The notes under the pieces were generated by a model. The model had not been told where the DNA came from, did no database searches, and saw only the letters and a list, made by a program, of their open reading frames with translations. DNA of 64,000 nt from Pseudomonas urmiensis (GTDB lineage: Bacteria > Pseudomonadota > Gammaproteobacteria > Pseudomonadales > Pseudomonadaceae): the NCBI RefSeq assembly GCF_014268815.2, contig NZ_JABWRE020000001.1, positions 3,229,001-3,293,000 on the forward strand, read 5' to 3'. Numbering within the stretch: the first letter of the stretch is position 1; the number at the start of each line of letters is the position of its first letter. Positions 10,394 through 19,950 of the stretch are shown here, in pieces. Position numbers and translations under genes: made by a program.

Positions 10394-10828
10394 TCAGGCA
10401 CCGATCAGCGCCTGACCGTAACCCTCGATAAATTCCGTCGGCATACGCTTGGGCTTGCCAGTGGACAGTTCGATGCAGACAAAGGTGGTCTGCGCCCGCA
10501 GCAAGATTGCACCATCGCGTGGGCGCTTGAGCTGAAAGCGCCGGGTCATGCGCAGGCGCTGGTCCCAGTCGATGATCCAGGTAGCCAGCTGCAGCTCGTC
10601 GTCTTCGTAGGCAGCGGCCAGGTAGTCGATTTCGTGGCGAACCACAGCCATGGCCCGGTCCAGGCGGCGGTATTCGGCCAGGTCCAGACCCAGGCGCTGC
10701 GAGTGGCGCCAGGCGCAGCGCTCCAGCCAGGTGACGTAGACCGCGTTGTTGGCGTGGCCGAGGCCATCGATGTCGTCGGCACCGACGCGAAGGTCGATGA
10801 TAAATGGCGATGCCAAATCCCAGCTCAT
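10394..10828 (-). CDS. acyl-CoA thioesterase, 4HBT hot-dog fold
   Basis: 144 residues from [15 protein letters not shown], the ATG preceded by GGGAG at good spacing; an upstream TTG is less likely. '[22 protein letters not shown]' is the hot-dog motif, with the catalytic-type aspartate replaced within 'GHANN'. Related proteins hydrolyse acyl-CoA or acyl-ACP esters. The substrate is unknown. Confidence 0.88.
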   Translation of the reverse strand: MSWDLASPFIIDLRVGADDIDGLGHANNAVYVTWLERCAWRHSQRLGLDLAEYRRLDRAMAVVRHEIDYLAAAYEDDELQLATWIIDWDQRLRMTRRFQLKRPRDGAILLRAQTTFVCIELSTGKPKRMPTEFIEGYGQALIGA

Positions 10829-10871
10829 GCCCGCTCCCAATGTCAGTGAACGGGCGGAGTGTAACCCAAGC

Positions 10872-11705
10872 TCAAGCGCTTTGCCGGGTAGGTTCCTGGG
10901 TACGCGCGAGCAAATCCAGCACCGCTTCGCTCAGGCGCGGGTCGGCCAGCACTCGCTGGTGGCCGCCCTCTTCCAGCAGCATCAGGCGGCTGTCGAACCA
11001 GGCCTTGTGGATCAGCTGCGCCTCGCCGACCGGGACCAACTGATCGTCAGCCGCGTGCACCACCAGGCCCGGTAGCTCCAGCTGGTAGCCACTGACGTCC
11101 AGGCGGGCGATCTGCATGCCGACATCGTGTTCGATCTGGCGAATGAACGCTGCCCTGGCCCGCGCAGGTAGCCCTAAACGCTGAGCAAAGCCGCGCAACA
11201 CGCCGATTAACTGCGCAGGCGCAGCGATACTCACTGCGGCCTCGGTGCGCAATCCCCATTGCAAGGCCAACATGACACTGGCGCCGCCCATGGAATGGCC
11301 AATCACCGCCCGCAATGGTGGTAACTCTGCAGCGGCTTCAAGCAGCGCGCGGGCGAACAGCACCACGTTGGCCTGCTGACCAGGCGACCGGCCATGAGCG
11401 GGACCTTCGAGGGAGACCACCGTGTGACCCGCATCGACCAATGCCTCGATCAGCGCCGCAAATTGCGTCGGACGCCCTTCCCAGCCATGCATCATCAACA
11501 CGGTGGGGCCATTACCCCACCGCAGGGCCGACAGTCCGAAGCGCAAGGTGATCCGTTCAGCACGCGCCAGCAGCGGCAGTTCCCACGGTCTGGGTGGCAG
11601 GTTGCGGGGCGTCATGAACGCCCGTCGCATCTTCCCGGCAACATGCTCGGGGGCCAGCCGACCGAGAGTTCCGTTGACGCCGCGAATCCAGCTCAGGGTA
11701 GTCAT
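10872..11705 (-). CDS. alpha/beta-hydrolase
   Basis: 277 residues. 'VLMMHGWEGRPTQFAALIEAL' supplies the oxyanion-hole region, 'AVIGHSMGGASVMLAL' the nucleophile elbow with serine in GHSMG, and 'VVHAADDQLVP' and 'EEGGHQRVL' the acid and histidine. The catalytic triad is therefore complete. It follows the tetR gene on the same strand with a 25-bp gap, which suggests a two-gene unit controlled by that repressor. The substrate is unknown. Confidence 0.88.
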   Translation of the reverse strand: MTTLSWIRGVNGTLGRLAPEHVAGKMRRAFMTPRNLPPRPWELPLLARAERITLRFGLSALRWGNGPTVLMMHGWEGRPTQFAALIEALVDAGHTVVSLEGPAHGRSPGQQANVVLFARALLEAAAELPPLRAVIGHSMGGASVMLALQWGLRTEAAVSIAAPAQLIGVLRGFAQRLGLPARARAAFIRQIEHDVGMQIARLDVSGYQLELPGLVVHAADDQLVPVGEAQLIHKAWFDSRLMLLEEGGHQRVLADPRLSEAVLDLLARTQEPTRQSA

Positions 11706-11730
11706 CGCCTTGCTCCAGGGTTGAGGTTGC

Positions 11731-12270
11731 TCAGATCACCGCCGACTTGGCGGCGCGCAGGATACGGTCGGATAACTCGGTGCCGCTCAAGGCGCGAGCC
11801 AGGGCCAAACCACCGACCATCAGGGCCAGGTCGGCAAAGGCTTTATCGATGTCTTCCGGGCAATCGACCATCTGCGCCGTCATCAACTCGATATGCTCGG
11901 CCAGCACCTCGCGAAACGCTTCAGGCAGACGCTGCATTTCGCTCAGGGAGTTAGGTAGCGGGCAGGCGTGCTCGTGAGCGTCACGATGCTTGCGCGAAAG
12001 GTAGAAAGCCGCGGCCAAGGCGCGACGCCCGGCACCATCCAGTGCTGGATCGACCTGGGCGAGCAAGCCCCGGCGCTCGCCGAGCAATTGGCGAAAAGCC
12101 TCCAGCATGAGCTCGTCCTTGCTGTCGAAATGCGCGTAGAACCCTCCCACCGTCAACCCAGCCGCACTCATCACCTGGCTCACACTGGGGTCAGCCGGGC
12201 CTTGCTGGATCAGCGCACTGCAGGCCGCGTCGAGAATGCGCTCGCGGGTCTTGCTCTTCTTGTCGCTCAT
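11731..12270 (-). CDS. TetR-family repressor
   Basis: 179 residues. The N-terminal helix-turn-helix is 'RERILDAACSALIQQGP' followed by 'SVSQVMSAAGLTVGGFYAHF' (about residues 8-55). The C-terminal ligand domain is not specific enough to name an effector. It heads a unit with the hydrolase gene and has a perfect inverted repeat just upstream that is probably its own operator. Confidence 0.92.
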   Translation of the reverse strand: MSDKKSKTRERILDAACSALIQQGPADPSVSQVMSAAGLTVGGFYAHFDSKDELMLEAFRQLLGERRGLLAQVDPALDGAGRRALAAAFYLSRKHRDAHEHACPLPNSLSEMQRLPEAFREVLAEHIELMTAQMVDCPEDIDKAFADLALMVGGLALARALSGTELSDRILRAAKSAVI

Positions 12271-12296
12271 GGGCGGCCTCGCAAATATTATGGCTG

Positions 12297-12318
12297 AAAT
12301 ATTATGCCTATAATATTT
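12297..12318. promoter_or_regulatory. operator-like AT-rich inverted repeat upstream of tetR
   Basis: Two perfect 9-bp arms (AAATATTAT and ATAATATTT) surround GCCT, 27 bp before the tetR start. A partial third arm, AATATTAT, lies at 12284. This is the size and place expected of a TetR autoregulatory operator. Confidence 0.65.
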
Positions 12319-12381
12319 TTAGGCAAGCGAAATCTTCGACCTCTGGTCGGCGCTCAAGAAAAGTGGGATTACAGACAAACA

Positions 12382-12412
12382 AAAGGCCCATTCAATAATC
12401 GAATGAGCCTTT
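12382..12412 (-). terminator. terminator after the tRNA cluster
   Basis: On the minus strand AAAGGCTCATTC pairs with GAATGGGCCTTT. A second, nearly identical stem at 12641-12672 lies between the first and second tRNA pairs. Confidence 0.7.
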
Positions 12413-12438
12413 AAAGTCCCGCAAAACGCGGGTAAAAA

Positions 12439-12514
12439 TGGCGTCCCCTAGGGGACTCGAACCCCTGTTACCGCCGTGAAAGGGCGGTGTCCTAGGCCAC
12501 TAGACGAAGGGGAC
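12439..12514 (-). tRNA. tRNA-Glu (UUC), copy 3 in transcription order
   Basis: 76 nt with CCA encoded. Acceptor GTCCCCT/AGGGGAC, anticodon TTC in the arm CCGCCCTTTCACGGCGG, T-loop GGTTCGAGTCC. It is the last of three Glu copies reading right to left. Confidence 0.97.
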
Positions 12515-12557
12515 ATGTAACCTTCGTAGAGATTCGCTTTCACGAATCCTGGCAAAT

Positions 12558-12633
12558 TGGTGGAGCTAAGCGGGATCGAACCGCTGACCTCCTGCATGCC
12601 ATGCAGGCGCTCTCCCAGCTGAGCTATAGCCCC
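12558..12633 (-). tRNA. tRNA-Ala (UGC), copy 3
   Basis: 76 nt with CCA encoded. Acceptor GGGGCTA/TAGCTCC, anticodon TGC within CCTGCATGGCATGCAGG. It lies 43 bp upstream of the adjacent tRNA-Glu and is probably cotranscribed with it. Confidence 0.97.
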
Positions 12634-12697
12634 GAAAACAAAAGGCCCATCCAATATGCGAATGAGCCTTTAAAGCCCCGCAAAACGCGGGTAAAAA

Positions 12698-12773
12698 TGG
12701 CGTCCCCTAGGGGACTCGAACCCCTGTTACCGCCGTGAAAGGGCGGTGTCCTAGGCCACTAGACGAAGGGGAC
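12698..12773 (-). tRNA. tRNA-Glu (UUC), copy 2
   Basis: Same 76-nt sequence as the copy at 12439. It belongs to a duplicated Ala-Glu block of about 260 bp whose spacers are also nearly identical. Confidence 0.97.
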
Positions 12774-12817
12774 ATTACAACCTTCGTAGAGATCCGTTTT
12801 CACGAATCCTGGCAAAT

Positions 12818-12893
12818 TGGTGGAGCTAAGCGGGATCGAACCGCTGACCTCCTGCATGCCATGCAGGCGCTCTCCCAGCTGAGCTATAGCCCC
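12818..12893 (-). tRNA. tRNA-Ala (UGC), copy 2
   Basis: Identical to the copy at 12558, with the same 44-bp spacer to tRNA-Glu, which marks a recent tandem duplication. Confidence 0.97.
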
Positions 12894-12946
12894 AGATTTC
12901 TAGCCTCGCGGCCCAGCGACATCCTGAAACATCGCTTGTGTAAAAC

Positions 12947-13022
12947 TGGCGTCCCCTAGGGGACTCGAACCCCTGTTACCGCCGTGAAAGGGCGGTGTCC
13001 TAGGCCACTAGACGAAGGGGAC
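12947..13022 (-). tRNA. tRNA-Glu (UUC), copy 1
   Basis: Same tRNA sequence as the other two Glu copies but with unrelated flanking spacers. Confidence 0.97.
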
Positions 13023-13098
13023 GAACCTTCTACCTTGAAACCCGGCGCTGAATCCGGATTTCATCCCCAGTCGCCTTGGCAGACTGAGAATCGGAATT

Positions 13099-13174
13099 TG
13101 GTGGAGCTAAGCGGGATCGAACCGCTGACCTCCTGCATGCCATGCAGGCGCTCTCCCAGCTGAGCTATAGCCCC
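13099..13174 (-). tRNA. tRNA-Ala (UGC), copy 1
   Basis: First tRNA of the cluster in transcription order; same sequence as the other Ala copies. Its promoter should lie in 13180-13300, downstream of gltX on the same strand. Confidence 0.97.
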
Positions 13175-13372
13175 ACGAATGTCGCTTTGAACTGGAATCG
13201 CCGGCTGGGTGCCTGGCGCTTCGTTTCGTTCATCGCTGTGGACGGGGCGCATATTAAGAGCGGATTGCAGAGCTGTCAAACGAATTTTTGAAATTAATCA
13301 AAAGTTTTTTCACAGATAACAATCACTTACCGCCCTGCCCCATCGCTGCTGGGGTTTTATCGTGCAGTTGCG

Positions 13373-13437
13373 GGCCCGCTCCGCGATTGCGATGGTGGAT
13401 TATCCATTGCAATCGCGGGGCAAGCCCGCTTCCACGC
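13373..13437. repeat. REP-type inverted pair after gltX
   Basis: 'GGGCCCGCTCCGCGATTGCG' and 'CAATCGCGGGGCAAGCCCGC' face each other just downstream of gltX. Confidence 0.75.
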
Positions 13438-13454
13438 AAATGCTACCGGGTGGT

Positions 13455-14936
13455 TCAGGCGATGTTCGCCAGCAGCTTTTCCCACTCTTTGTTTTCTTTC
13501 TTCGACACGCCGCCGAGCAGATCCAGCGCCTGGCGCAGACGGAAGCGGGTCAGGTCAGGGCCGAGAATTTCCATGGCATCGAGCACCGAGACCGAGCTCG
13601 CCTGGCCGGTAATGGCAGCGAACATCAAGGGCATGGCGTCGCGCAACTTCAGCTCCAGGGCTTCGACCACGGCTTGGATGCAACCGGTGATGCGCTCTTT
13701 TTCCCACTGGCGCAGGCTTTCGAGTTTCCACAGGATCAGCTGGATGACCTGGCGCACCTGGTCTGCCGAGAGCTTCTTATGCTCGAACAGCTTGGCATCG
13801 AGCTTGAGCCCACCTTCGAAGAAGAAACCACCCAGCGGGGCGATCTGGCTGAAGGTTTCGACCCGGCCCTGCACGTGGGGGGCTATCTTCATCATGTAGT
13901 CGCTGTTGAAGGCCCATTTCTGCACCCGTGCGGCGAATTCTTCGACGGGCAGATCACGCAGCCACTGGCCGTTGAGCCAGGACAGCTTCTCGATGTCGAA
14001 GATCGGCCCACCCAGGGAGATGCGCGACAGATCGAAGTGCTCGACCATTTCCGCCAAGGAGAACTTCTCGCGCTCGTCGGGCATCGACCAGCCCATGCGC
14101 CCGAGGTAGTTGAGCATGGCCTCAGGCATGAAGCCCATGCGCTCGTAGAAGGTCACCGAGGTCGGGTTCTTGCGCTTGGACAGCTTGCTCTTGTCCGGGT
14201 TACGCAGCAGCGGCATGTAGCACAGCTTGGGCTGCTCCCAGCCAAAGTACTCGTACAGCTTGATCAGCTTGGGCGCCGAGGGCAGCCACTCTTCGCCACG
14301 CAACACGTGGGTGATGCCCATCAGGTGGTCATCGACCACGTTGGCCAGGAAGTAGGTCGGCAGGCCGTCGTTCTTCATCAGAACCTGCATGTCCATGCGG
14401 TCCCACGGGATCTCGACATCGCCGCGAAGCATGTCCGGCACCACGCAGATGCCTTCGCTCGGCACCTTCATGCGGATCACGTGCGGCTCGCCCGCGGCCA
14501 GGCGCCGCTGCACTTCCTCGGCGCTCAGTTTCAGCGCGCGGCCGTCATAACGCGGGGTTTCGCCACGGGCCATTTGCTCGGCGCGCATCTGGTCGAGCTC
14601 TTCGGCAGTGCAGAAGCAGTAGAAGGCGTGACCGGCGTCGACCAGCTCCTTGGCGTACTTGGCGTAGATCTCGCCACGCTCGCTCTGCCGGTAAGGGCCG
14701 TGCGGGCCGCCGACGTCCGGGCCTTCGTTCCACTCGATGCCCAGCCAGCGCAGGGCGTCGAAGATCTGCTGTTCCGACTCACGGGTCGAGCGCAGCTGGT
14801 CGGTGTCTTCGATGCGCAGGATGAACTCGCCGCCGTGCTGCTTGGCAAAGCAGTAGTTGAACAGGGCGATGTAGGCGGTGCCGACATGGGGGTCGCCGGT
14901 GGGCGATGGCGCGATACGCGTGCGAACGGTGGTCAT
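13455..14936 (-). CDS. gltX: gltX, glutamyl-tRNA synthetase
   Basis: 493 residues from [20 protein letters not shown]; an upstream in-frame ATG would add about 28 untypical residues. It has the HIGH-type motif in '[18 protein letters not shown]', the zinc-site region '[12 protein letters not shown]', and the KMSKS-equivalent '[10 protein letters not shown]'. It charges tRNA-Glu with glutamate. The tRNA-Glu genes lie immediately downstream on the same strand. Confidence 0.97.
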   Translation of the reverse strand: MTTVRTRIAPSPTGDPHVGTAYIALFNYCFAKQHGGEFILRIEDTDQLRSTRESEQQIFDALRWLGIEWNEGPDVGGPHGPYRQSERGEIYAKYAKELVDAGHAFYCFCTAEELDQMRAEQMARGETPRYDGRALKLSAEEVQRRLAAGEPHVIRMKVPSEGICVVPDMLRGDVEIPWDRMDMQVLMKNDGLPTYFLANVVDDHLMGITHVLRGEEWLPSAPKLIKLYEYFGWEQPKLCYMPLLRNPDKSKLSKRKNPTSVTFYERMGFMPEAMLNYLGRMGWSMPDEREKFSLAEMVEHFDLSRISLGGPIFDIEKLSWLNGQWLRDLPVEEFAARVQKWAFNSDYMMKIAPHVQGRVETFSQIAPLGGFFFEGGLKLDAKLFEHKKLSADQVRQVIQLILWKLESLRQWEKERITGCIQAVVEALELKLRDAMPLMFAAITGQASSVSVLDAMEILGPDLTRFRLRQALDLLGGVSKKENKEWEKLLANIA

Positions 14937-15159
14937 GGAGAGTCTCGAACGAAAGATGAAACAAAGGCAGGATGTTAGCAGGGAGCAGGCACCTGGCTCC
15001 AGCAATGGCGCGATCGTCACGTGTGATCCGACCGCCAGGCGCTGTTGATCGTGCAGGACCGGGCTTGCCCCGCGGTAGCGTCATTGCTGACAGCAGCTAC
15101 GCCCAGATAGGCGCTATCACGGCACAAATGCGCGCCTACAGGAGCGTGTCGCTTGCCGG

Positions 15160-17175
15160 TCAGCTGGTAATCAAGCGCTCACGCAGCTGGGTGATTTCGT
15201 CGCGCAATTGCGCGGCGGCCTCGAACTCCAGGTCGCGGGCAAGCTGGAACATCTTCTCTTCCAGCTGCTTGATACGCTTGGTGATCTCGCCAGGGGTACG
15301 CAGTTCGGCCTCGTAGCGGGCGCTCTCCTCGGCCGCCTTGGCCATGCCTTTGCGCTTCTTGCTGCGCCCACCCGGGATGTTGGCGCCCTCCATGATGTCG
15401 GCGACATCCTTGACCACGCCTTTGGGCACGATGCCGTTGGCTTCGTTGAAGGCGATCTGCTTGGCCCGGCGGCGCTCGGTCTCGTCGATGGCACGCTGCA
15501 TCGAACCGGTCATGTTGTCGGCATACAGGATCGCCTTGCCGTTGAGGTTACGTGCGGCGCGGCCAATGGTCTGGATCAGCGAACGCTCGGAGCGCAGGAA
15601 GCCTTCCTTGTCGGCATCGAGGATGGCCACCAGCGACACTTCCGGCATGTCCAGGCCTTCACGCAGCAGGTTGATCCCCACCAGAACATCGAAGGTGCCC
15701 AAGCGCAGGTCGCGGATAATCTCGACCCGCTCGACCGTGTCGATATCCGAGTGCAGGTAGCGCACGCGCACGTCGTGATCGGCCAGGTAATCGCTCAAGT
15801 CTTCGGCCATGCGCTTGGTCAGGGTGGTTGCCAGCACACGCTCACCCGCCGCGACCCGCTTGCCGATTTCCGACAGCAGGTCATCGACCTGGGTCAGCGC
15901 CGGACGCACCTCGACCAGTGGATCGACCAGGCCAGTCGGGCGCACCACCTGCTCGACTACCCGGCCGGCGTGTTCGGCCTCGTACGGGCCTGGGGTGGCC
16001 GAGACGAAGATGGTCTGCGGACTGACCGATTCCCACTCATCGAAACGCATCGGCCGGTTATCCAGCGCCGACGGCAGGCGAAAGCCATATTCCACCAGGG
16101 TTTCCTTGCGCGAGCGGTCACCCTTGTACATGGCGCCGACCTGGGGAACGCTGACGTGGGACTCGTCGATCACCAGCAAGGCGTCAGCGGGCAGGTAGTC
16201 ATACAGGGTCGGCGGCGGCGCGCCGGCCGGACGTCCGGACAGGTAGCGCGAGTAGTTCTCGATGCCGTTGCAGTAGCCCAGCTCAAGGATCATCTCCAGG
16301 TCGAAACGAGTACGCTGCTCCAGGCGCTGGGCTTCGACCAGCTTGTTGGCCTTGTGCAGGTACTCAAGGCGCTCCTTGAGCTCCTCCTTGATGCCCTCGA
16401 CCGCCTCGAGCAGGGTTTCGCGCGGGGTGACGTAGTGGCTCTTGGGGTAGAAGGTGAAACGCGGCAGCTTGCGGATCACCTCGCCGGTCAATGGATCGAA
16501 GGCGGCAATGTTCTCTACCTCGTCATCGAACAACTCGATGCGGATCGCCTCCAGGTCAGATTCGGCCGGGAATACGTCGATCACATCGCCACGCACGCGG
16601 AAAGTGGCCCGGGCAAAGTCCATTTCGTTGCGGGTGTACTGCAGGTCAGCCAGGCGTCGCAGCAGCGCACGCTGATCGAGCTTGTCGCCGCGATCGATGT
16701 GCAGGACCATTTTCAGGTAGGTCTCGGGGCTACCCAGACCATAGATGCAGGACACCGTAGTAACGATAATCGCGTCACGCCGCTCGAGCAGCGCCTTGGT
16801 CGCCGACAGGCGCATCTGCTCGATGTGGTCGTTGATCGAGGCGTCCTTCTCGATGAAGGTATCCGACGACGGTACGTAGGCTTCGGGCTGGTAGTAGTCG
16901 TAATAGGAGACGAAGTACTCGACTGCGTTATTCGGGAAAAACGCCTTGAACTCGCCATACAACTGGGCGGCCAGGGTCTTGTTCGGCGCCAGCACCAGCG
17001 TCGGGCGCTGCACCTGCGCAATGACGTTGGCCACGCTGAAGGTCTTGCCCGAGCCGGTCACACCCAGCAGGGTCTGGTGCGATAGCCCGGCCTCGATGCC
17101 CTCGACCATCAGGCGAATGGCCTCGGGCTGGTCGCCGGCCGGCTGGAAACGGGTGACGAGCTGGAACTCGGACAT
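15160..17175 (-). CDS. uvrB: uvrB, excinuclease ABC subunit B
   Basis: 671 residues, normal for UvrB, the damage-verifying helicase-like subunit of nucleotide excision repair. Walker A is '[17 protein letters not shown]'. The beta-hairpin region is '[22 protein letters not shown]' (split by the reader into two parts). The later helicase motifs include 'VSATPGPYE' and 'QTIGRAARN', and the C-terminal UVR motif is '[20 protein letters not shown]'. A LexA-box-like sequence lies 17 bp upstream of the start. Confidence 0.98.
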   Translation of the reverse strand: MSEFQLVTRFQPAGDQPEAIRLMVEGIEAGLSHQTLLGVTGSGKTFSVANVIAQVQRPTLVLAPNKTLAAQLYGEFKAFFPNNAVEYFVSYYDYYQPEAYVPSSDTFIEKDASINDHIEQMRLSATKALLERRDAIIVTTVSCIYGLGSPETYLKMVLHIDRGDKLDQRALLRRLADLQYTRNEMDFARATFRVRGDVIDVFPAESDLEAIRIELFDDEVENIAAFDPLTGEVIRKLPRFTFYPKSHYVTPRETLLEAVEGIKEELKERLEYLHKANKLVEAQRLEQRTRFDLEMILELGYCNGIENYSRYLSGRPAGAPPPTLYDYLPADALLVIDESHVSVPQVGAMYKGDRSRKETLVEYGFRLPSALDNRPMRFDEWESVSPQTIFVSATPGPYEAEHAGRVVEQVVRPTGLVDPLVEVRPALTQVDDLLSEIGKRVAAGERVLATTLTKRMAEDLSDYLADHDVRVRYLHSDIDTVERVEIIRDLRLGTFDVLVGINLLREGLDMPEVSLVAILDADKEGFLRSERSLIQTIGRAARNLNGKAILYADNMTGSMQRAIDETERRRAKQIAFNEANGIVPKGVVKDVADIMEGANIPGGRSKKRKGMAKAAEESARYEAELRTPGEITKRIKQLEEKMFQLARDLEFEAAAQLRDEITQLRERLITS

Positions 17176-17191
17176 GTCTGACCTCGAGCAA

Positions 17192-17207
17192 CTGTAAATA
17201 TAGCCAG
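17192..17207. promoter_or_regulatory. LexA-box-like site upstream of uvrB
   Basis: CTGTAAATATAGCCAG matches the canonical gammaproteobacterial SOS box CTG-N10-CAG, and has CCAG at the right as the E. coli uvrB box does. It sits within the expected promoter region of uvrB. LexA control is an inference from this match. Confidence 0.5.
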
Positions 17208-17453
17208 TAGTCTATACTGAAATGAGCCCTTTCAGGATCGCTTTCAGGTTAGCTGAGTGAGTGTATGTGTCAGTGGACCTGGCAATTCGACCAATGGTTG
17301 AAAAAAATTCGGCAAAAACGCCGGAAAAGCTGCGCCAGACTGTCGCAGTGACCGATGGGTATCACTATACTGACTCCCCGTTTGTGCACCGCTTCAGTGC
17401 ATTCGGCTGGAGCGTGCGCGTCCTATCACACTCCATTCAGAGCCAAGGTAACA

Positions 17454-18650
17454 ATGAGCCTGTTTTCCGCTGTCGAGCTGGCACCCCGCGACCCTATCCT
17501 GGGCCTCAACGAAGCTTTCAACACCGACCCACGTACCGACAAGGTCAACCTGGGGGTGGGCGTTTACAGCAATGAGGAAGGCCGTATCCCGCTGCTGCGC
17601 GCGGTAATCGAAGCCGAAACCCAGCGTGCCGCCCAGCATGCCTCGCGCGGCTACTTGCCGATCGACGGTATCGCCACCTACGACCAGGCCGTGCAGAAAC
17701 TGCTATTCGGCGCCGAGTCGCCGCTGCTGGCCGCAGGCCGTGTAGTGACCGTGCAGGCAGTGGGCGGTACCGGTGCTCTGAAGATTGGCGCCGACTTCCT
17801 CAAGCGCCTGTCGCCCAACGCCGTCGTCGCCATCAGCGATCCAAGCTGGGAGAACCATCGCGCGCTGTTCGAGACCGCTGGCTTCCCAGTGCAGAACTAC
17901 CGCTACTACGATGCGCCAAGCCACGACGTCAACCGCGCCGGCATGCTCGAAGACCTGAACAACCTGCCAGCGGGTTCGATCATCGTCCTGCACGCGTGCT
18001 GCCATAACCCGACTGGCGTCGACCTGAGCCTGGACGACTGGAAAAACGTCCTGGAAGTGGTCAAGGCCAAAGGTCACGTGCCATTCCTCGACATGGCCTA
18101 CCAGGGCTTTGGTGATGGCATCGCCGAAGACGCCTTCGCCGTGCGCCTGTTCGCCGAATCCGGCCTGGACTTCTTCGTTTCCAGCTCGTTCTCCAAGTCG
18201 TTCTCGCTGTATGGCGAACGCGTCGGTGCGCTGTCGATCGTCACCGCGTCGAAAGACGAAAGCAGCCGCGTGCTGTCGCAGGTCAAGCGGGTGATCCGCA
18301 CCACCTACTCCAACCCGCCAACCCACGGCGCGACCATCGTTGCCACCGTGCTGAACAGCCCTGAGCTGCGTCAGATGTGGGAAGCGGAGCTGGGCGAAAT
18401 GCGCGAGCGCATCCACGGCATGCGCAAGCAGATGGTCGAGTTGCTAAGCCAGTACGGCGCGAAAACCGACTTCAGCTTTGTCGGTCGCCAGCGCGGCATG
18501 TTCTCCTACTCGGGCCTGACCGCCGAGCAGGTAGCGCGCCTGAAGGATCAGTTCGGCATCTATGCTTTGGATACTGGCCGCATCTGCGTGGCCGCGCTGA
18601 ACCAGAGCAATATTCACGTGGTCACCAAGGCCATCGTAGAAGTGCTGTAA
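17454..18650 (+). CDS. aromatic amino acid aminotransferase (TyrB/AspC-type)
   Basis: 398 residues from MSLFSAVELAPRDPILGLNE, preceded by AAGGTAAC. It is a class I PLP enzyme: the 'VGGTGALKIGADFL' loop and 'HACCHNPTGVDLS' (HNPTG) are present, the PLP lysine is in 'SSSFSKSFSLYGERVGALS', and the substrate arginine region is 'TGRICVAALNQSN'. It transfers amino groups between aromatic amino acids or aspartate and 2-oxoglutarate in the cytosol. Distinguishing TyrB from AspC would need comparison with characterised paralogues. Confidence 0.94.
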   Translation: MSLFSAVELAPRDPILGLNEAFNTDPRTDKVNLGVGVYSNEEGRIPLLRAVIEAETQRAAQHASRGYLPIDGIATYDQAVQKLLFGAESPLLAAGRVVTVQAVGGTGALKIGADFLKRLSPNAVVAISDPSWENHRALFETAGFPVQNYRYYDAPSHDVNRAGMLEDLNNLPAGSIIVLHACCHNPTGVDLSLDDWKNVLEVVKAKGHVPFLDMAYQGFGDGIAEDAFAVRLFAESGLDFFVSSSFSKSFSLYGERVGALSIVTASKDESSRVLSQVKRVIRTTYSNPPTHGATIVATVLNSPELRQMWEAELGEMRERIHGMRKQMVELLSQYGAKTDFSFVGRQRGMFSYSGLTAEQVARLKDQFGIYALDTGRICVAALNQSNIHVVTKAIVEVL

Positions 18651-18715
18651 CTGCTTGATTGTTAAGGGGGAACAGGCTTGACTTCCCCTTTCCAATCAGT
18701 AAGATAGCCGCAGAT

Positions 18716-18791
18716 TCCGCGATAGCTCAGTCGGTAGAGCAAATGACTGTTAATCATTGGGTCCCTGGTTCGAGTCCAGGTCGCGGAGCCA
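18716..18791 (+). tRNA. tRNA-Asn (GUU)
   Basis: 76 nt with CCA encoded. Acceptor TCCGCGA/TCGCGGA, D-arm TAGCTCAGTCGGTAGAGC, anticodon GTT in ATGACTGTTAATCAT, T-loop GGTTCGAGTCC. Confidence 0.97.
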
Positions 18792-18798
18792 AACATTG

Positions 18799-18833
18799 AA
18801 AACCTCCAGATGCGCAAGCACTGGAGGTTTTTT
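18799..18833 (+). terminator. terminator of tRNA-Asn
   Basis: AAAACCTCCAG pairs with CTGGAGGTTTT around an 11-nt loop and runs into TTTTTT, starting 8 bp after the tRNA. Confidence 0.9.
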
Positions 18834-18854
18834 CATTTCTGTCGCGGGCTTGGA

Positions 18855-19268
18855 TTACTTCAGCGGCTCGGTGACGGGCTTGCCTTGATCGACCAGGCTC
18901 CACACCAGCAGCTTGGCCGGCAGGCTCGCACTGGCATTGCGCGAAACGCTGTGCACGGTCCCTGGCGCTTCGTACCAGTATTGCCCCGCCTTGTAGGTTT
19001 TTTCCTGCTCATCGTTCAGCTTGGACACCACCGCGCCCTCCAACACGTAGGCCATGACTGCGCCCGGATGCTGGTGCGCAGGCGAGGCCTCGCCTGGGGC
19101 GTAGCTGACGGTAAGCATCACCGCTTTCTTACCAGGGGCGTTTGTCGGCAGTTGTTCTTGCAGGACCTTGACCTGGTCATGGCGCTCGCCATGAGCCCAG
19201 GCGGCAGGTTGCGAGGTAACCAGGCCTATAGCCATGAGCAAGGCGAGCGACGGGTGCGCGGGTTTCAT
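18855..19268 (-). CDS. exported cupin-domain protein
   Basis: 137 residues from MKPAHPSLALLMAIGLVTSQ. The first ~24 residues form a signal peptide ending near PAAWA. A single cupin barrel follows: 'YAPGEASPAHQHPGAVMAYVLEG' gives the metal-binding histidines and glutamate of motif 1, and 'YEAPGTVHSVSRN' gives motif 2. It is probably periplasmic. The ligand or reaction cannot be told. Confidence 0.85.
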   Translation of the reverse strand: MKPAHPSLALLMAIGLVTSQPAAWAHGERHDQVKVLQEQLPTNAPGKKAVMLTVSYAPGEASPAHQHPGAVMAYVLEGAVVSKLNDEQEKTYKAGQYWYEAPGTVHSVSRNASASLPAKLLVWSLVDQGKPVTEPLK

Positions 19269-19377
19269 CGGGGCATCTCCTGAGTGGGCAACTGCCTGCA
19301 GGTTATGCCCAGGGAGTGCGACGGCAAATGGCCAATTCAGAGAAAAAACGGGAGGCCGCCAGTGAAACACGTCGATA

Positions 19378-19941
19378 TCAGTCAACACGCCCAATGGGGT
19401 AAAACTGGCCGTGGCTCCATACCCCAAGCCACTCTTGGCCATCGATTTCACCCGGCACCGCCAGCTCCACCAACTGATAGAACACATTGCGGTGAATCAG
19501 CGCTTCGAGGTTGGTGCGCATGAGAATGTAGGGCGATGGCTCCTGGGTCGCAGGATCGACCTGCACCCGCAGCGGATGATCGACACCCGCCTCGGCCTGG
19601 TCGTCAACGTTGCTGGTAAAGCGCAGCACCTGCTGCTCGCCACTGCCCAGCACCTCCAGTGTCACTGCAACGAACGGTGCGTCATCCACCTGGATGCCCA
19701 CCTTCTCCACTGGCGTTACCAGGAAGTAGGCGTCGCCATCGCGGCGAATGATGGTGGAGAACAAGCGCACCATGGGTTTGCGGCCGATCGGGGTGCCTTG
19801 GTAGTACCAAGTGCCATCACGGGCGATGCGCATGTCGATATCGCCGCAGAAATCCGGATTCCATAGATGCACCGGCGCCGGTCCTTTCGCCTTGGGGATC
19901 TGCGCCAGCAGATCATTGGCCTTGGCGGAATCGGTCATCAC
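19378..19941 (-). CDS. DUF1285-type conserved protein
   Basis: 187 residues resembling the conserved pseudomonad DUF1285 family. Recognisable stretches are 'WNPDFCGDIDMRIARDGTWYYQGTPI', read in two parts, and 'LMRTNLEALIHRNVFYQLVELA'. No catalytic motif or signal peptide is seen and the function is unknown. It is followed upstream on the same strand by a lipoprotein gene 9 bp away, so the two are probably cotranscribed. Confidence 0.8.
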   Translation of the reverse strand: MMTDSAKANDLLAQIPKAKGPAPVHLWNPDFCGDIDMRIARDGTWYYQGTPIGRKPMVRLFSTIIRRDGDAYFLVTPVEKVGIQVDDAPFVAVTLEVLGSGEQQVLRFTSNVDDQAEAGVDHPLRVQVDPATQEPSPYILMRTNLEALIHRNVFYQLVELAVPGEIDGQEWLGVWSHGQFYPIGRVD

Positions 19942-19950
19942 CCTCTCCTA

